In this document: piece after piece, positions 34,831-42,703 of the stretch
Layout: each line of letters starts with the position of its first letter
Numbering within the stretch: position 1 is the first letter of the stretch
Source of the DNA: Pseudomonas arcuscaelestis
Lineage (GTDB): Bacteria; Pseudomonadota; Gammaproteobacteria; Pseudomonadales; Pseudomonadaceae
Direction: 5' to 3'
Assembly (NCBI RefSeq): GCF_016881005.1
Contig: NZ_JACOPV010000009.1
Coordinates: forward strand, 1-64,000
DNA: 64,000 bases
Translations under genes and position numbers: made by a program
Notes under the pieces: model-generated
Databases searched by the model: none
What the model was told of the DNA's origin: nothing
The model's input: the letters and a program-made list of their open reading frames with translations, nothing else

Positions 34831-35011
34831 GGTCCTTCTCCAACTGACGCTGCTCTTTGATGCGCTGGTATACCTCCTCGCGATGGACCTCAACGTCGCT
34901 GGGTGCATTGATCCCAATGCGGACGTGGTGACCGTTGATACCCAGGACGGTAAAGCTGATGTCTTCACCGATGTTTACAGTTTCGCCGACGCGGCGGGTA
35001 AGTATCAGCAT
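34823..35011 (-). CDS. csrA: CsrA/RsmA-family RNA-binding regulator
   Basis: The 62-residue product has the full CsrA sequence pattern: [17 protein letters not shown], the [16 protein letters not shown] core and [10 protein letters not shown]. CsrA dimers bind GGA motifs in mRNA leaders and block translation. A plasmid copy can act on host or plasmid transcripts. A class 2 motif lies 61 bases before the start on the minus strand, and a perfect 12-bp inverted repeat lies behind it. Confidence 0.92.
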   Translation of the reverse strand: MLILTRRVGETVNIGEDISFTVLGINGHHVRIGINAPSDVEVHREEVYQRIKEQRQLEKDRA

Positions 35012-35060
35012 GGAGCCTCCTATTTAGCTGAAAGAACCTTATCCCTTGAGTCCTGGTGAT

Positions 35061-35072
35061 GCACCTCAAAAC
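35061..35072 (-). promoter_or_regulatory. Class 2 motif before csrA
   Basis: On the minus strand GTTTTGAGGTGC, identical to the copies at 19,770 and 14,799. It lies 61 bases before the csrA start. Confidence 0.5.
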
Positions 35073-35081
35073 TGGGGGCTA

Positions 35082-35110
35082 TAATTCACCTACAGAAAGT
35101 AGGTGAATTA
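35082..35110. repeat. Perfect 12-bp inverted repeat between divergent promoters
   Basis: TAATTCACCTAC and GTAGGTGAATTA are separated by AGAAA. The repeat lies between the class 2 motif of csrA (minus) and that of the exported protein gene (plus), so it may be a shared operator. Confidence 0.7.
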
Positions 35111-35119
35111 CGAAGGCCT

Positions 35120-35126
35120 GTTTTGG
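35120..35126 (+). promoter_or_regulatory. Class 2 motif
   Basis: GTTTTGG, then CGTTATCC at the usual distance. It lies 67 bases before the start at 35,187. Confidence 0.45.
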
Positions 35127-35186
35127 CGTGCATTCGGATTTTGAGCCGTTATCCTCGAGAGCTGACCTGTTTTCGAGATTCAAACT

Positions 35187-35612
35187 GTGCAGATTTCCAT
35201 CAAGAAGACCTCGCTGGTAGTTGCAGTCATGGCTATGGCCGCTGTCGGTGCCTATGCAGCCTTGCAGCGTTCGGAACCCATGCAAGCGCCGGCCGTGGCT
35301 CAGGTGGAAGATCCTGACGCCGTCAAGGTGTCCATTGGCCAAACCTTCGCCACTACTCCAGACGTCTTTGACCTCCCGGCTGCCTCGAACCGCCTGGCCA
35401 AGGCCAGGCTTGATGGCTATGCCGTCTGCACCCAATCGGACGAAGCCACCGCTGCCCAGTACGTCGATGTTTCCGTGATGCTGGATAAAGCAGTGAAGCA
35501 TGTCGCCCAGTTCCAGCGGGCCGTGAACGGTGTGATGGACTCCAAAAGCGGTATGACCGATTGCGACTTCCGCGTCATCTCGGTTATTGCCCAAGTATCC
35601 GCCAGTGGCTGA
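35187..35612 (+). CDS. Exported hypothetical protein
   Basis: The GTG at 35,187 opens a 141-residue product with a signal peptide or N-terminal anchor (SLVVAVMAMAAVGAYAALQ). The mature part has two Cys (AVCTQ and DCDF). No family is recognised. It is divergent from csrA. Confidence 0.55.
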   Translation: MQISIKKTSLVVAVMAMAAVGAYAALQRSEPMQAPAVAQVEDPDAVKVSIGQTFATTPDVFDLPAASNRLAKARLDGYAVCTQSDEATAAQYVDVSVMLDKAVKHVAQFQRAVNGVMDSKSGMTDCDFRVISVIAQVSASG

Positions 35613-35740
35613 AATCAAGTTCTTGCATCATGCGCTCGCTATGCGTCAGTACCTGGGTATGAATCTCCTCTCAGCAGTACCAGCGACATGCGGTAAATCG
35701 AATTATCAGGTGAGCAAGCTCGCCTCTCTTGCTTCAACTG

Positions 35741-35765
35741 CCACAATGCCAATGCTGCATTGTGG
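35741..35765. repeat. Inverted repeat just before repA
   Basis: CCACAATGC and GCATTGTGG (9 bp, perfect) flank CAATGCT and end 19 bases before the repA start. The position suits a RepA operator or a leader hairpin controlling RepA translation. Confidence 0.5.
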
Positions 35766-35784
35766 AGTGCACGGGTAATCACGT

Positions 35785-36954
35785 ATGGATCACAGCAGCC
35801 CAATCACCGACCAGCTTCCAGGCCTGGAGCGCGTTCCCGCGACAGTTTCCCCTCCAGAAAATGCTAATGCTGCGCGTGTGCGTAATATGCAGATGCGCAG
35901 TAGTCAGCGCCAGCTGGGTACCGCTGGCCAGGGAGAACTGTTCAATCCATACGAGATTCGGCTTGGTGATGCAGATCACAGCAACCTGGTCTCGATCTAT
36001 GACGCTCTGCCTCGTTTCAGCTGGGCCTCCAAGACAGTTCGAGATATGAGCCAGATGACGACGCAGCTCGATGGTAGCCTCAATGGGCAACCGTTCCGCG
36101 TCATCATGAAAGCCGTGAGCATGGAAGTGCCGGTGAAGGTCAAAGGTAAGGCTACAGGCCTGACCGAGTGGGTTGGCCTGTACCCGGGCAGTCGCGAGGA
36201 ATGTGTAGAAGAAGCCCTTCGAAAATTCAGTACGCAGGCGGGGCGCTTCAATGAAGCTGAATGTTCTGTTCGTTTCAGCCTCTATGATCTGCGCAAGGAA
36301 CTCAAGTCTGTTGGTCACACCTACACGTACGACGAGCTGCGCCAGGCATTGGATATTTTGGCAAAGTCCAGCCTGACAATTCAGACCCGGGCTGCGGACG
36401 GCGACAAGATTGATATCACCTCCAACTACCTTCCCCTGCTCTACCTGCGCAGCAAGAACAAGAACAGTAAGGACTACATCGAGGTAAAGGACATCTCGGA
36501 TGCGGACAAGGGGGATGCAACGCTTTGCATGGCTGTACTACATCCCCTCATCTCAAGAGGCATCGAGTGCGGTGATTTCCGGCTGTACCACTACTCCACT
36601 TCAATGCGACTGACCAACAGCCTGGCAAAGATCCTGAACCGTGAATTGTCCATGGGGTGGCGCAACGCCTCTCCTGCACACCCCTACCGCTTTCACCTAG
36701 TCGAGTTTCTGAGTAACACGGCTCGAGGGCTCTCAAAACGCATGCCAGAGGACTTCCGGGCAGTGAACATCGCGCTGGCTGAATTGGTCAAGGAAGAGGT
36801 TTTGTCGGGGTTTAAGTCCACACCAATCAAAAAGCCTAAGGGAAAGGGAGCGATCGATTATGTCTACGAGGTCCTGCCAACCAATAAATTCGTCAGCATG
36901 ATTGTTGATGGCCATCGCCGAGAGAAGAGCCGAGAGCTCGCCCTGAGCGCATAA
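35785..36954 (+). CDS. repA: Replication initiator RepA
   Basis: The 389-residue protein has the layout of winged-helix plasmid initiators. A first domain covers about residues 60-215 (FNPYEIRLGDADHSNLVSIY and DELRQALDILAKSSLTIQTR). A second covers about 225-375 (NSLAKILNRELSMGWRN, HPYRFHLVEFLSNTARG and VNIALAELVKEEVLSGFKST). It should bind the iterons that lie directly downstream and open the origin with host DnaA. The ATG at 35,785 has only a weak GGGT site upstream. A strong terminator ends the gene. Confidence 0.85.
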   Translation: MDHSSPITDQLPGLERVPATVSPPENANAARVRNMQMRSSQRQLGTAGQGELFNPYEIRLGDADHSNLVSIYDALPRFSWASKTVRDMSQMTTQLDGSLNGQPFRVIMKAVSMEVPVKVKGKATGLTEWVGLYPGSREECVEEALRKFSTQAGRFNEAECSVRFSLYDLRKELKSVGHTYTYDELRQALDILAKSSLTIQTRAADGDKIDITSNYLPLLYLRSKNKNSKDYIEVKDISDADKGDATLCMAVLHPLISRGIECGDFRLYHYSTSMRLTNSLAKILNRELSMGWRNASPAHPYRFHLVEFLSNTARGLSKRMPEDFRAVNIALAELVKEEVLSGFKSTPIKKPKGKGAIDYVYEVLPTNKFVSMIVDGHRREKSRELALSA

Positions 36955-36974
36955 CAGCTGATTTGAGATGAAAG

Positions 36975-36998
36975 AGCCCGCTATTGCGGGCTTTTTTT
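36975..36998 (+). terminator. Intrinsic terminator after repA
   Basis: AGCCCGC, TATT loop, GCGGGCT, followed by a run of seven T residues. Confidence 0.9.
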
Positions 36999-37032
36999 GT
37001 GGCCACGGATTGATAACGGGTCAAAACGAACT

Positions 37033-38172
37033 AGTCAGGATTGGCTCTCGATTTACCACAAGCACGGTGCCCAGGGTGGTTCACTCGCATGTCAGGATTG
37101 GTCCACTTTTAGGTGGAGCTAAACCGATAGGGGCTCTGTCCTGGCGGTGTAGCAGGAACGCTGTCACGACGTTACTGGCCTGTCACTCCAGATCGCCAAA
37201 GACTGGTACCGGCGTTGAGCTTTCTATTCCCTTGCCCTGTTCACCTCGGTCAGGGAGTGCTCCTATAGTCGGCCGGCTCATTGCCCAGGGCGACAGCTCT
37301 TACCGCGCCCTGTTAATTGAAATCCACTACAGGGCCCAGCTAGTCAGGATTGGTGCACTTTTAGTGCATGGTGGTGTGGGCGCTCGCTCTCCCTCACCCG
37401 CCGTCCGGCACCATTCGCGCTAAATCAGGTGCCAGGTGTTCATCTAGCCTGTTAGTGGCCAGCGTGAGAATTGGATGAAGCCAGCATCGGTAGTAAGGAT
37501 TGGTGCACTTTGTCAATTCCTTCCCCAGGCAATTGAGCTGCAGCAAGGCGTCGGGCGGCCTTTACCTACGTTCAGTGGTAGACCGGTTTAGCGCACGTTT
37601 GCCCAGCCGTACATAGGTGCACGCGTTCCCACCTGCTCGCCACTAGTAAGGAATGGTCCACGATTCTATGCTCGCAATACTCAGGATTGGCCCACGATTC
37701 TATGAATTTCGTTCCCGATCAAGATGATGTACGAACAGCCGTGGCCTGCAGCCCCCTGAAACCCTGACTTAAAGTCGACAAGGTGATCAGGGATTGCCAT
37801 CGGTTTTATATAGTAAGGTTTGGCTCACGATTCTCATGGCAACAGAGGTCCTGTTACCGATTTTTGAGGTATGCCTCCTCCCCTGACTAGTGGCCGGAAA
37901 CTGCTGCAGCCCCTCGTATACAGTAGTTAGGTTTAATTCACGGTTGTAGTAAGGATTGGTCCACCCCACCCTTTTATCTCTAGTTATCCACAGAAATTTG
38001 GCGTCAAAAGGGGGATGAGCTAGTGAGGTTTAGTTCACGGTTGGCTTCTGGGTAGTCAGGATTGGTGCACGTTCTGGATTTATACAGTAAGGATTGGCTC
38101 ATGTTTCAACGCGACGAAATGCTTGATAGTCAGGATTCACGCACGGTAGGCGTCAGGTTTGGTCCACGTTTA
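37033..38172. repeat. oriV: Replication origin with about 14 iterons and a DnaA box
   Basis: About 14 direct copies of a 20-base iteron, consensus AGTMAGGATTGGTNCACG, start near 37,033, 37,091, 37,343, 37,492, 37,645, 37,680, 37,812, 37,925, 37,948, 38,022, 38,054, 38,086, 38,128 and 38,152. All point the same way. Spacing is loose on the left (up to 250 bases) and tight on the right (about 22-40 bases). A perfect DnaA box TTATCCACA lies at 37,984-37,992 among them. No gene is credible here. This arrangement just after repA is that of an iteron-controlled origin. Confidence 0.9.
37984..37992 (+). promoter_or_regulatory. DnaA box in the origin
   Basis: A perfect TTATCCACA next to an AT-rich stretch, inside the iteron array. 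Confidence 0.85.
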
Positions 38173-38256
38173 AGTCCTGGAGGCCCCGGCCCTGCTGGCT
38201 TTCATCGTTCCTTCCTTTCTTTTTCCTTTTCCTATTAATTCCTATGTACAGACCGG

Positions 38257-38285
38257 TTCTGGCACGCGCCAACATGTAGGGAAAT
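38257..38285 (+). promoter_or_regulatory. Class 1 plasmid promoter motif
   Basis: TTCTGGCAC at 38,257-38,265, 14 bases, GGAAAT at 38,280-38,285. It lies 58 bases before the start at 38,315. Confidence 0.6.
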
Positions 38286-38314
38286 ATCCTCAAATTCACT
38301 GCGAGGATTTACCT

Positions 38315-38761
38315 ATGCAAAGACTCACCCCACATGGCTGGTTTTCAGTCTCCTGCTTCACTGCCGGTATCCTCCTGGGCAGCGTTGCAATCGGCTATCT
38401 GATCCTGACGTCATCTCCGGTACCGATCGGAGCAACAGCCATAGCCTTCGCAGTAGCTTTCTCGCCGGTGTGTCTCATGGCACTGCTCATCGCGCGCTTC
38501 GCACCTGCAATGAGTTGGCTCCTGCCACCGAGCCTGCTGGTTGGAGGCTTTGCTGTACCGTTAGACTTTGCCTTTGCCTGCCTTCTGAGGACCATCAGCG
38601 TACAAGGCTTTCAACTGACGATAGTCGGTCTAGTCATTATTTCAACGCTCTGCTTACGGATTCTCCTGGCTCCGGTGATGGTCAACCGCTACTTCAAGAA
38701 ATCCACAGTTCAGTCGTTAATGTTCTCGCAACGCCGTGCCCCCGGAGCCGCCCTTCAATGA
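38315..38761 (+). CDS. Inner membrane protein, four segments
   Basis: The 148-residue product has hydrophobic segments at about 10-32, 40-62, 66-90 and 98-120. GAGGA precedes the ATG. It is the first gene of a coupled trio (next start overlaps by ATGA) beside the origin. No family is recognised. Confidence 0.65.
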   Translation: MQRLTPHGWFSVSCFTAGILLGSVAIGYLILTSSPVPIGATAIAFAVAFSPVCLMALLIARFAPAMSWLLPPSLLVGGFAVPLDFAFACLLRTISVQGFQLTIVGLVIISTLCLRILLAPVMVNRYFKKSTVQSLMFSQRRAPGAALQ

Positions 38762-39168
38762 CCACCAAAAAACAAACCGCGCAAACGGAAGGGCCAATGC
38801 TCGACCGCTCCAAACAGTGGTTGGAAAGCCAGCCAGACCTCCCGAAGGTCAAGAATGCGCTTTTCGCCATCGTCTCCAAGGTGACTAATGGCGAGCTGAA
38901 GGACGACCATGACTCCCGCGATACTTGCGACGCGCTCACTGAGTATTACGTCGATCGTGGAGGGGACCTTGCTGATCTTGCTGTACTCCCGGATGCACCA
39001 GGTGGTGCGGAAGCCGTGACATCATCCCCCGCGGCTATCGGCCCGGCCGTGTTCGACTGCGGCAGCCTGTATCCCGATGGCGAACCAGCACCCCAGTTAA
39101 GCAAGGAGGAAAAGCAGAGAAGGCTCAGGATCATCAGATCTTCCTTGGTACGCCCAGGAGGATTTTGA
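38758..39168 (+). CDS. Hypothetical protein, paralogue of the next gene
   Basis: The ATG at 38,758 overlaps the upstream stop. The 136-residue product shows DRSKQWLESQPDLPKVKNAL, LADLAVLPDAPG and a basic C-terminal helix KEEKQRRLRIIRSSL. The next gene has the same three words in the same order (AKAWLSDEKPSKEEI, LSEVVLPEAPP, AERRQRFEELKTDL), so the two arose by tandem duplication. Function unknown. Confidence 0.6.
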   Translation: MTTKKQTAQTEGPMLDRSKQWLESQPDLPKVKNALFAIVSKVTNGELKDDHDSRDTCDALTEYYVDRGGDLADLAVLPDAPGGAEAVTSSPAAIGPAVFDCGSLYPDGEPAPQLSKEEKQRRLRIIRSSLVRPGGF

Positions 39169-39497
39169 TGAGCCCTTTAGCCCAGGCGAAGGCTTGGCTC
39201 TCTGATGAGAAGCCAAGCAAAGAGGAGATACAGCAGTCGGTCGATAACCTCTGCCATCAGGTAGCACGTCCGCCTTCAGGGGTGACCGTTGAGCAACTGG
39301 AGGCTGCGATCGCTCACTTGATGAAGTCGATCGGAAAAGACCTTTCAGAGGTGGTGCTACCTGAAGCCCCACCGAAAGCAAGTTTGGATTTGAGCCCCTT
39401 GGGCGCGTCTGAGGGGGAAGCCTTGCCGTCGCTGACCTGCGCAGAGCGTCGCCAGCGCTTCGAGGAACTCAAGACCGATCTGAGGGCGCCGTTTTAA
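39168..39497 (+). CDS. Hypothetical protein, paralogue of the previous gene
   Basis: The ATG at 39,168 shares its A with the previous TGA. The 109-residue product is helical, with conserved words shared with the 38,758 gene. It ends in a 4-base convergent overlap with the minus-strand gene. Function unknown. Confidence 0.6.
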   Translation: MSPLAQAKAWLSDEKPSKEEIQQSVDNLCHQVARPPSGVTVEQLEAAIAHLMKSIGKDLSEVVLPEAPPKASLDLSPLGASEGEALPSLTCAERRQRFEELKTDLRAPF

Positions 39498-39829
39498 TCT
39501 TCGGCCCTCTTACGGCCTCTCAGGGGCTCTGAAGGCAGAGTCGGGACAATCGATGCATCGACCAAGAGATCAGCATTGAAGTGATGCATGGCTTCTTTCA
39601 AGAGCGGGTCTTTTAGCAGTTGAGCCAGGGCAGGATGCGTTCGCGATATCACTGCCCACGCCTCACGCTTGTATTTCTCAGGTAGCCCGCTGAGCATCAC
39701 GTATTTCTCACCTATCGGGACCACAGGTACCGAGTAGGTGTTCACCCAGGACGGTTCTTTCTCATTGGACATGGCACACCAGCGGTTGATCACATCAATC
39801 CACTGTGCCCAATTTCGTGGCCGCGGCAA
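39494..39829 (-). CDS. Hypothetical protein, 111 residues
   Basis: The best start is TTG at 39,829 with AAGG upstream, or an internal ATG 57 bases later. The product has NRWCAMSNEKEPSWVNTYSV and GLPEKYKREAWAVISRTHPA. No family is recognised. Confidence 0.5.
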   Translation of the reverse strand: MPRPRNWAQWIDVINRWCAMSNEKEPSWVNTYSVPVVPIGEKYVMLSGLPEKYKREAWAVISRTHPALAQLLKDPLLKEAMHHFNADLLVDASIVPTLPSEPLRGRKRAED

Positions 39830-39861
39830 GTCAAAATGGCCTTGCGGAATTTGGACTAGGT

Positions 39862-39868
39862 GTTTTGG
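39862..39868 (+). promoter_or_regulatory. Class 2 motif
   Basis: GTTTTGG, followed by CGGTTAGA at the usual distance. It lies 69 bases before the start at 39,931. Confidence 0.45.
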
Positions 39869-39930
39869 ATTGTCATGTTTTGCCTTGCGGTTAGAATCTG
39901 TTCAATCATGGGCTAAAACTGACCAATGTC

Positions 39931-40326
39931 ATGGCTACAGCACTAATTCTTACGGACGACGCTTCCGAGGCGTTCAATACGCAGCAGATACTTTGCGATC
40001 TGTTCGACAAGATTCGCGCTTGCAATACCGTTGTCGGCGCCCTCAAGGAAATGGCTGATTCAAAGCCGGACCTGGTAATTGTATTAGGCCTACAAGGCTT
40101 CAGTGGTCAACCCCTCGCCGCCGCGGCTCAGGTGATTGCCGATGAGACACCTACCGTTCTCATGTGTGCAGGACTTCAGGTTGTTGGTCGCCGTGAGCCG
40201 GCTCGATCTGTGCGAGTAGTACCCCCGCTAAACCTGACAAATACGTTCAAAGCAATTCACGAACTCGGCCTCGCCGGGATCGTGAAGCAAACCTCCCTCT
40301 ATAAAAATCGCCGCCCAGGCGATTAA
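39931..40326 (+). CDS. Receiver-like protein lacking the phospho-acceptor
   Basis: The 131-residue product has the strand-helix order of a CheY-like receiver: ALILTDDASEAFNTQQILCD at the first strand, LKEMADSKPDLVIVLGLQG at the third, and TPTVLMCAG at the fourth. The Asp that takes the phosphate would sit in VIVLGLQG and is missing, as is a clear Lys after the fifth strand. It may be a pseudo-receiver that binds a partner without phosphorylation. The resemblance is by pattern only. Confidence 0.5.
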   Translation: MATALILTDDASEAFNTQQILCDLFDKIRACNTVVGALKEMADSKPDLVIVLGLQGFSGQPLAAAAQVIADETPTVLMCAGLQVVGRREPARSVRVVPPLNLTNTFKAIHELGLAGIVKQTSLYKNRRPGD

Positions 40327-40334
40327 GGACGACC

Positions 40335-40967
40335 ATGCTAAAGCCCCTGTTCAGCGTCGCTGCACTTTGCCTCGCTATTGCCGGCTGCTCCAGCAAGCCT
40401 GAGTTTCAACAAAGCACCTACCAGTACGATTCCAAGCAGCACTCTGGAACCGTAGCTGTCACCGAAACCACCAACGTTCCCAACGAGCAGTGTACTGACC
40501 GCTGGCGCGACGAGCGCACTTATCAGCCGACCGGCGTGCCGCAAACCACCGGTTTCCGACTCGAGATCCAAATCCATGATCAGAGCGAGGACACTTACGG
40601 CAATGTGATCAAAGTCGAGCTTCCTTCCAGCCACGGCCGCGACGTCGTGGTACGTGACTTCCAGAAAGATAAAACCCTCATGCTGGATGTTGATAGCAAC
40701 GGCCTGGTCAAGCAGGGTGATCTGTTCTTCTTCCCCGAAGGGTATTTCGTACGCGCCGCACAGCCGCAGTTCAGCGAGCGTAACGTGAGTTTCTGTCTCG
40801 GCGTTGATCGCACTTACGTACCTGCAGCTGAGCTGAAGACGCCGAACCCTTTGATTCACATGGACCGCCTCAACGTGCGATTTGATGCCGAGCTTGGGGT
40901 TGAGAAGACCTACTCCTTCGGCTCGCTCCAGCCGGTAAGCGTGTCGGTACGGGCGATCCCACTGTGA
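40335..40967 (+). CDS. Lipoprotein, 210 residues
   Basis: The leader MLKPLFSVAALCLAIAGCSS has a clear lipobox (Cys18). AGGACG precedes the ATG. The mature protein is beta-rich with two further Cys (NEQCTD and FCLGVD). It is followed by a GTGA-coupled gene and an exported protein gene, suggesting an operon (39,931-42,596). No family is recognised. Confidence 0.65.
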   Translation: MLKPLFSVAALCLAIAGCSSKPEFQQSTYQYDSKQHSGTVAVTETTNVPNEQCTDRWRDERTYQPTGVPQTTGFRLEIQIHDQSEDTYGNVIKVELPSSHGRDVVVRDFQKDKTLMLDVDSNGLVKQGDLFFFPEGYFVRAAQPQFSERNVSFCLGVDRTYVPAAELKTPNPLIHMDRLNVRFDAELGVEKTYSFGSLQPVSVSVRAIPL

Positions 40968-41311
40968 AGACGAAATCTGTCCTGGTTTTCAGCCCAGGTG
41001 TTGGCGTGGCCTGCTCAATTGACGGACTGACTGCAACTGAGCTGGCTCAATACGCCATGGGTTATTACGAAAGCATGTTCAAAACGCTGCCGGTGGCCTA
41101 CCCGGAAGGCAAGCAAGCTTTTCTCATTGACGTGCTCTGCAACGGATACACCGAGTGCGATTTGGTAACCGCGTGGTCTGGTGTGCCGGAGGTGATCAAT
41201 ATCGACTTCGATCAGCACCTCCCAACCCCAAAAGAGAAGCTTGACCACGATACCTTTGGGGACGTCTACGCCCTCAGGCTCATCTTGAACAAATTTACCA
41301 ATATCCTTTGA
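40964..41311 (+). CDS. Hypothetical protein, 115 residues
   Basis: The GTG start overlaps the lipoprotein stop by four bases. The soluble product (MKTKSVLVFSPGVGVACSID...) has no recognised family. Confidence 0.55.
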   Translation: MKTKSVLVFSPGVGVACSIDGLTATELAQYAMGYYESMFKTLPVAYPEGKQAFLIDVLCNGYTECDLVTAWSGVPEVINIDFDQHLPTPKEKLDHDTFGDVYALRLILNKFTNIL

Positions 41312-41321
41312 GGTTTCATCC

Positions 41322-41789
41322 ATGCGTTGGATTGGATTCATGCTCTGCCTTTTTCCTCTGGTAACTCATGCAGCCGCCACAGAGCTTCAAGTCACTGTTG
41401 CTTCAGGCAGTGAGGAGCCACAGGCCTTCAAGTACCCCATCGACAGCGGTAAGTACGAGCTCGACCTTCGTGGGAGTCATCGTTACCAGGCGGCGTTCAA
41501 GGACACTGCAACCAAACGTGACGTGTGTCGTGAGGCAGAGTACAAAACTGGCCTTCTTCTAACGCTTCGCCCGTTGCCTAAGGCGGCAGACGGTTCGCAG
41601 CCGATCGAGGTTATCGGTCAGGTTTCCACTCTGGAAGGTGTGACCGAAGGCCAGCGCCTTTCCTGCGGATCGCACCAGGTGGTGAACATGAGCAATAAGG
41701 CGTTTTCCGACACTGTCCAGGTCGAGGCCAAGCGTTCCAAGGTTGTTGTTATCGACGGCAAGTACACGGTGATTCTAAAAGTGATGTAA
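41322..41789 (+). CDS. Exported hypothetical protein
   Basis: The 155-residue product starts with a signal peptide (MRWIGFMLCLFPLVTHAAA). The mature part has two Cys (RDVCREA and LSCGSH) and a repeated-strand C-terminus (DTVQVEAKRSKVVVIDGKYT). It lies 10 bases after the previous gene. No family is recognised. Confidence 0.6.
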   Translation: MRWIGFMLCLFPLVTHAAATELQVTVASGSEEPQAFKYPIDSGKYELDLRGSHRYQAAFKDTATKRDVCREAEYKTGLLLTLRPLPKAADGSQPIEVIGQVSTLEGVTEGQRLSCGSHQVVNMSNKAFSDTVQVEAKRSKVVVIDGKYTVILKVM

Positions 41790-41819
41790 TACCTTGTGAC
41801 CCGTACTGGGGGCTTGAAT

Positions 41820-42596
41820 ATGTGGCGATACTCACGAGTTGATCACCTCGGCCCCCGAGCGGTATGTGTTTTCTGCAACCGCCCGCTGCGCAGTCAAAAA
41901 GGCATCGTAATTGTCGACGGCACACTTGAGGCCTACGCTGGGCCCAACTGCGCGAAGAAAATGCTCGGCCCACCAGATGAGCGTTTGCTCGATGTGAGCC
42001 GTCTGGCACTGTTGGTCGTTTCAGACGACGACTCAGAGAACCCGTTACCCCTCCTCCCCGCGGGTGGGGCGACTCCAAATCCTCACCTCGTACCTGAGTC
42101 CGCAGTCACAAATCGTGAACCCCCACCCCCGATTGACAGGGAAATTGAATACCTCAGGCTGAGGTACGAGTTCATGGATGATTTCTCTCACCATCGTTCA
42201 CAACTGCTAAGCGACGCATTCGATGCATACAGCCAGAACGGCGAGCTAGATGAGGTGCAGAGAAAACGAGTCGCAGGGACGATTCGTAATGCAGCCGAAC
42301 AGAACACGATCTTCAGTGAGGTAAACGTCAAACGCTGCATTGGCATCAATCATTGGCTGCAGGAGGCAGTGGAGAGGACTCATCCAGATCGACGCGGATT
42401 TCTCGAGGCGATGCTCCGGCAGCTGCATCGCCACTGGGTGCTGACATCCGCCCAGATCGCAGCCGTGAACAAGTGGGGGGCACGGCTTAGACGTGAGGTT
42501 CATTCATTCCCTCACCTGGACACTGAAGTGTTCAAGGGTGTGCGTGTCCCGGCCTTCATGCAAGCAAAGAAGACGGGCAATCCCAGCGGATTTTGA
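41820..42596 (+). CDS. Zinc-finger-like hypothetical protein
   Basis: The ATG at 41,820 follows GGGGG by 8 bases; an in-frame GTG at 41,796 is an alternative. Residues 12-45 (AVCVFCNRPLRSQKG...AYAGPNCAKKM) look like a small zinc-binding module. The C-terminal 150 residues are helical. The 258-residue product has no recognised family. Confidence 0.6.
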   Translation: MWRYSRVDHLGPRAVCVFCNRPLRSQKGIVIVDGTLEAYAGPNCAKKMLGPPDERLLDVSRLALLVVSDDDSENPLPLLPAGGATPNPHLVPESAVTNREPPPPIDREIEYLRLRYEFMDDFSHHRSQLLSDAFDAYSQNGELDEVQRKRVAGTIRNAAEQNTIFSEVNVKRCIGINHWLQEAVERTHPDRRGFLEAMLRQLHRHWVLTSAQIAAVNKWGARLRREVHSFPHLDTEVFKGVRVPAFMQAKKTGNPSGF

Positions 42597-42644
42597 ATCC
42601 AATCTGTGGATCTAAAGAGCCTGCAAAATTAAGACCTTGAAGGG

Positions 42645-42673
42645 TTCTGGCACACGGGGTTGGGCGTAAGAAT
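42645..42673 (+). promoter_or_regulatory. Class 1 plasmid promoter motif before the PRTRC parB gene
   Basis: TTCTGGCAC at 42,645-42,653, 14 bases, AAGAAT at 42,668-42,673. It lies 59 bases before the GTG start at 42,704. Confidence 0.6.
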
Positions 42674-42703
42674 TTGCTCATCCAAACAGAACGAGTCTTT
42701 ACC

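Noticed and set aside
36968..37423. Open frame of 151 codons after repA
   Set aside because: It runs through the repA terminator and the iterons and has no natural protein features.
37033..38172. CRISPR array
   Set aside because: The repeats are 20 bases, imperfect and irregularly spaced, without a leader or cas genes. The repA gene and DnaA box fit an origin.
40338..40859. Long minus-strand frames opposite the lipoprotein and other genes (also 43,064-44,092, 31,543-32,253, 16,004-16,885)
   Set aside because: They are antisense shadows of well-supported plus-strand genes and their products match no family.
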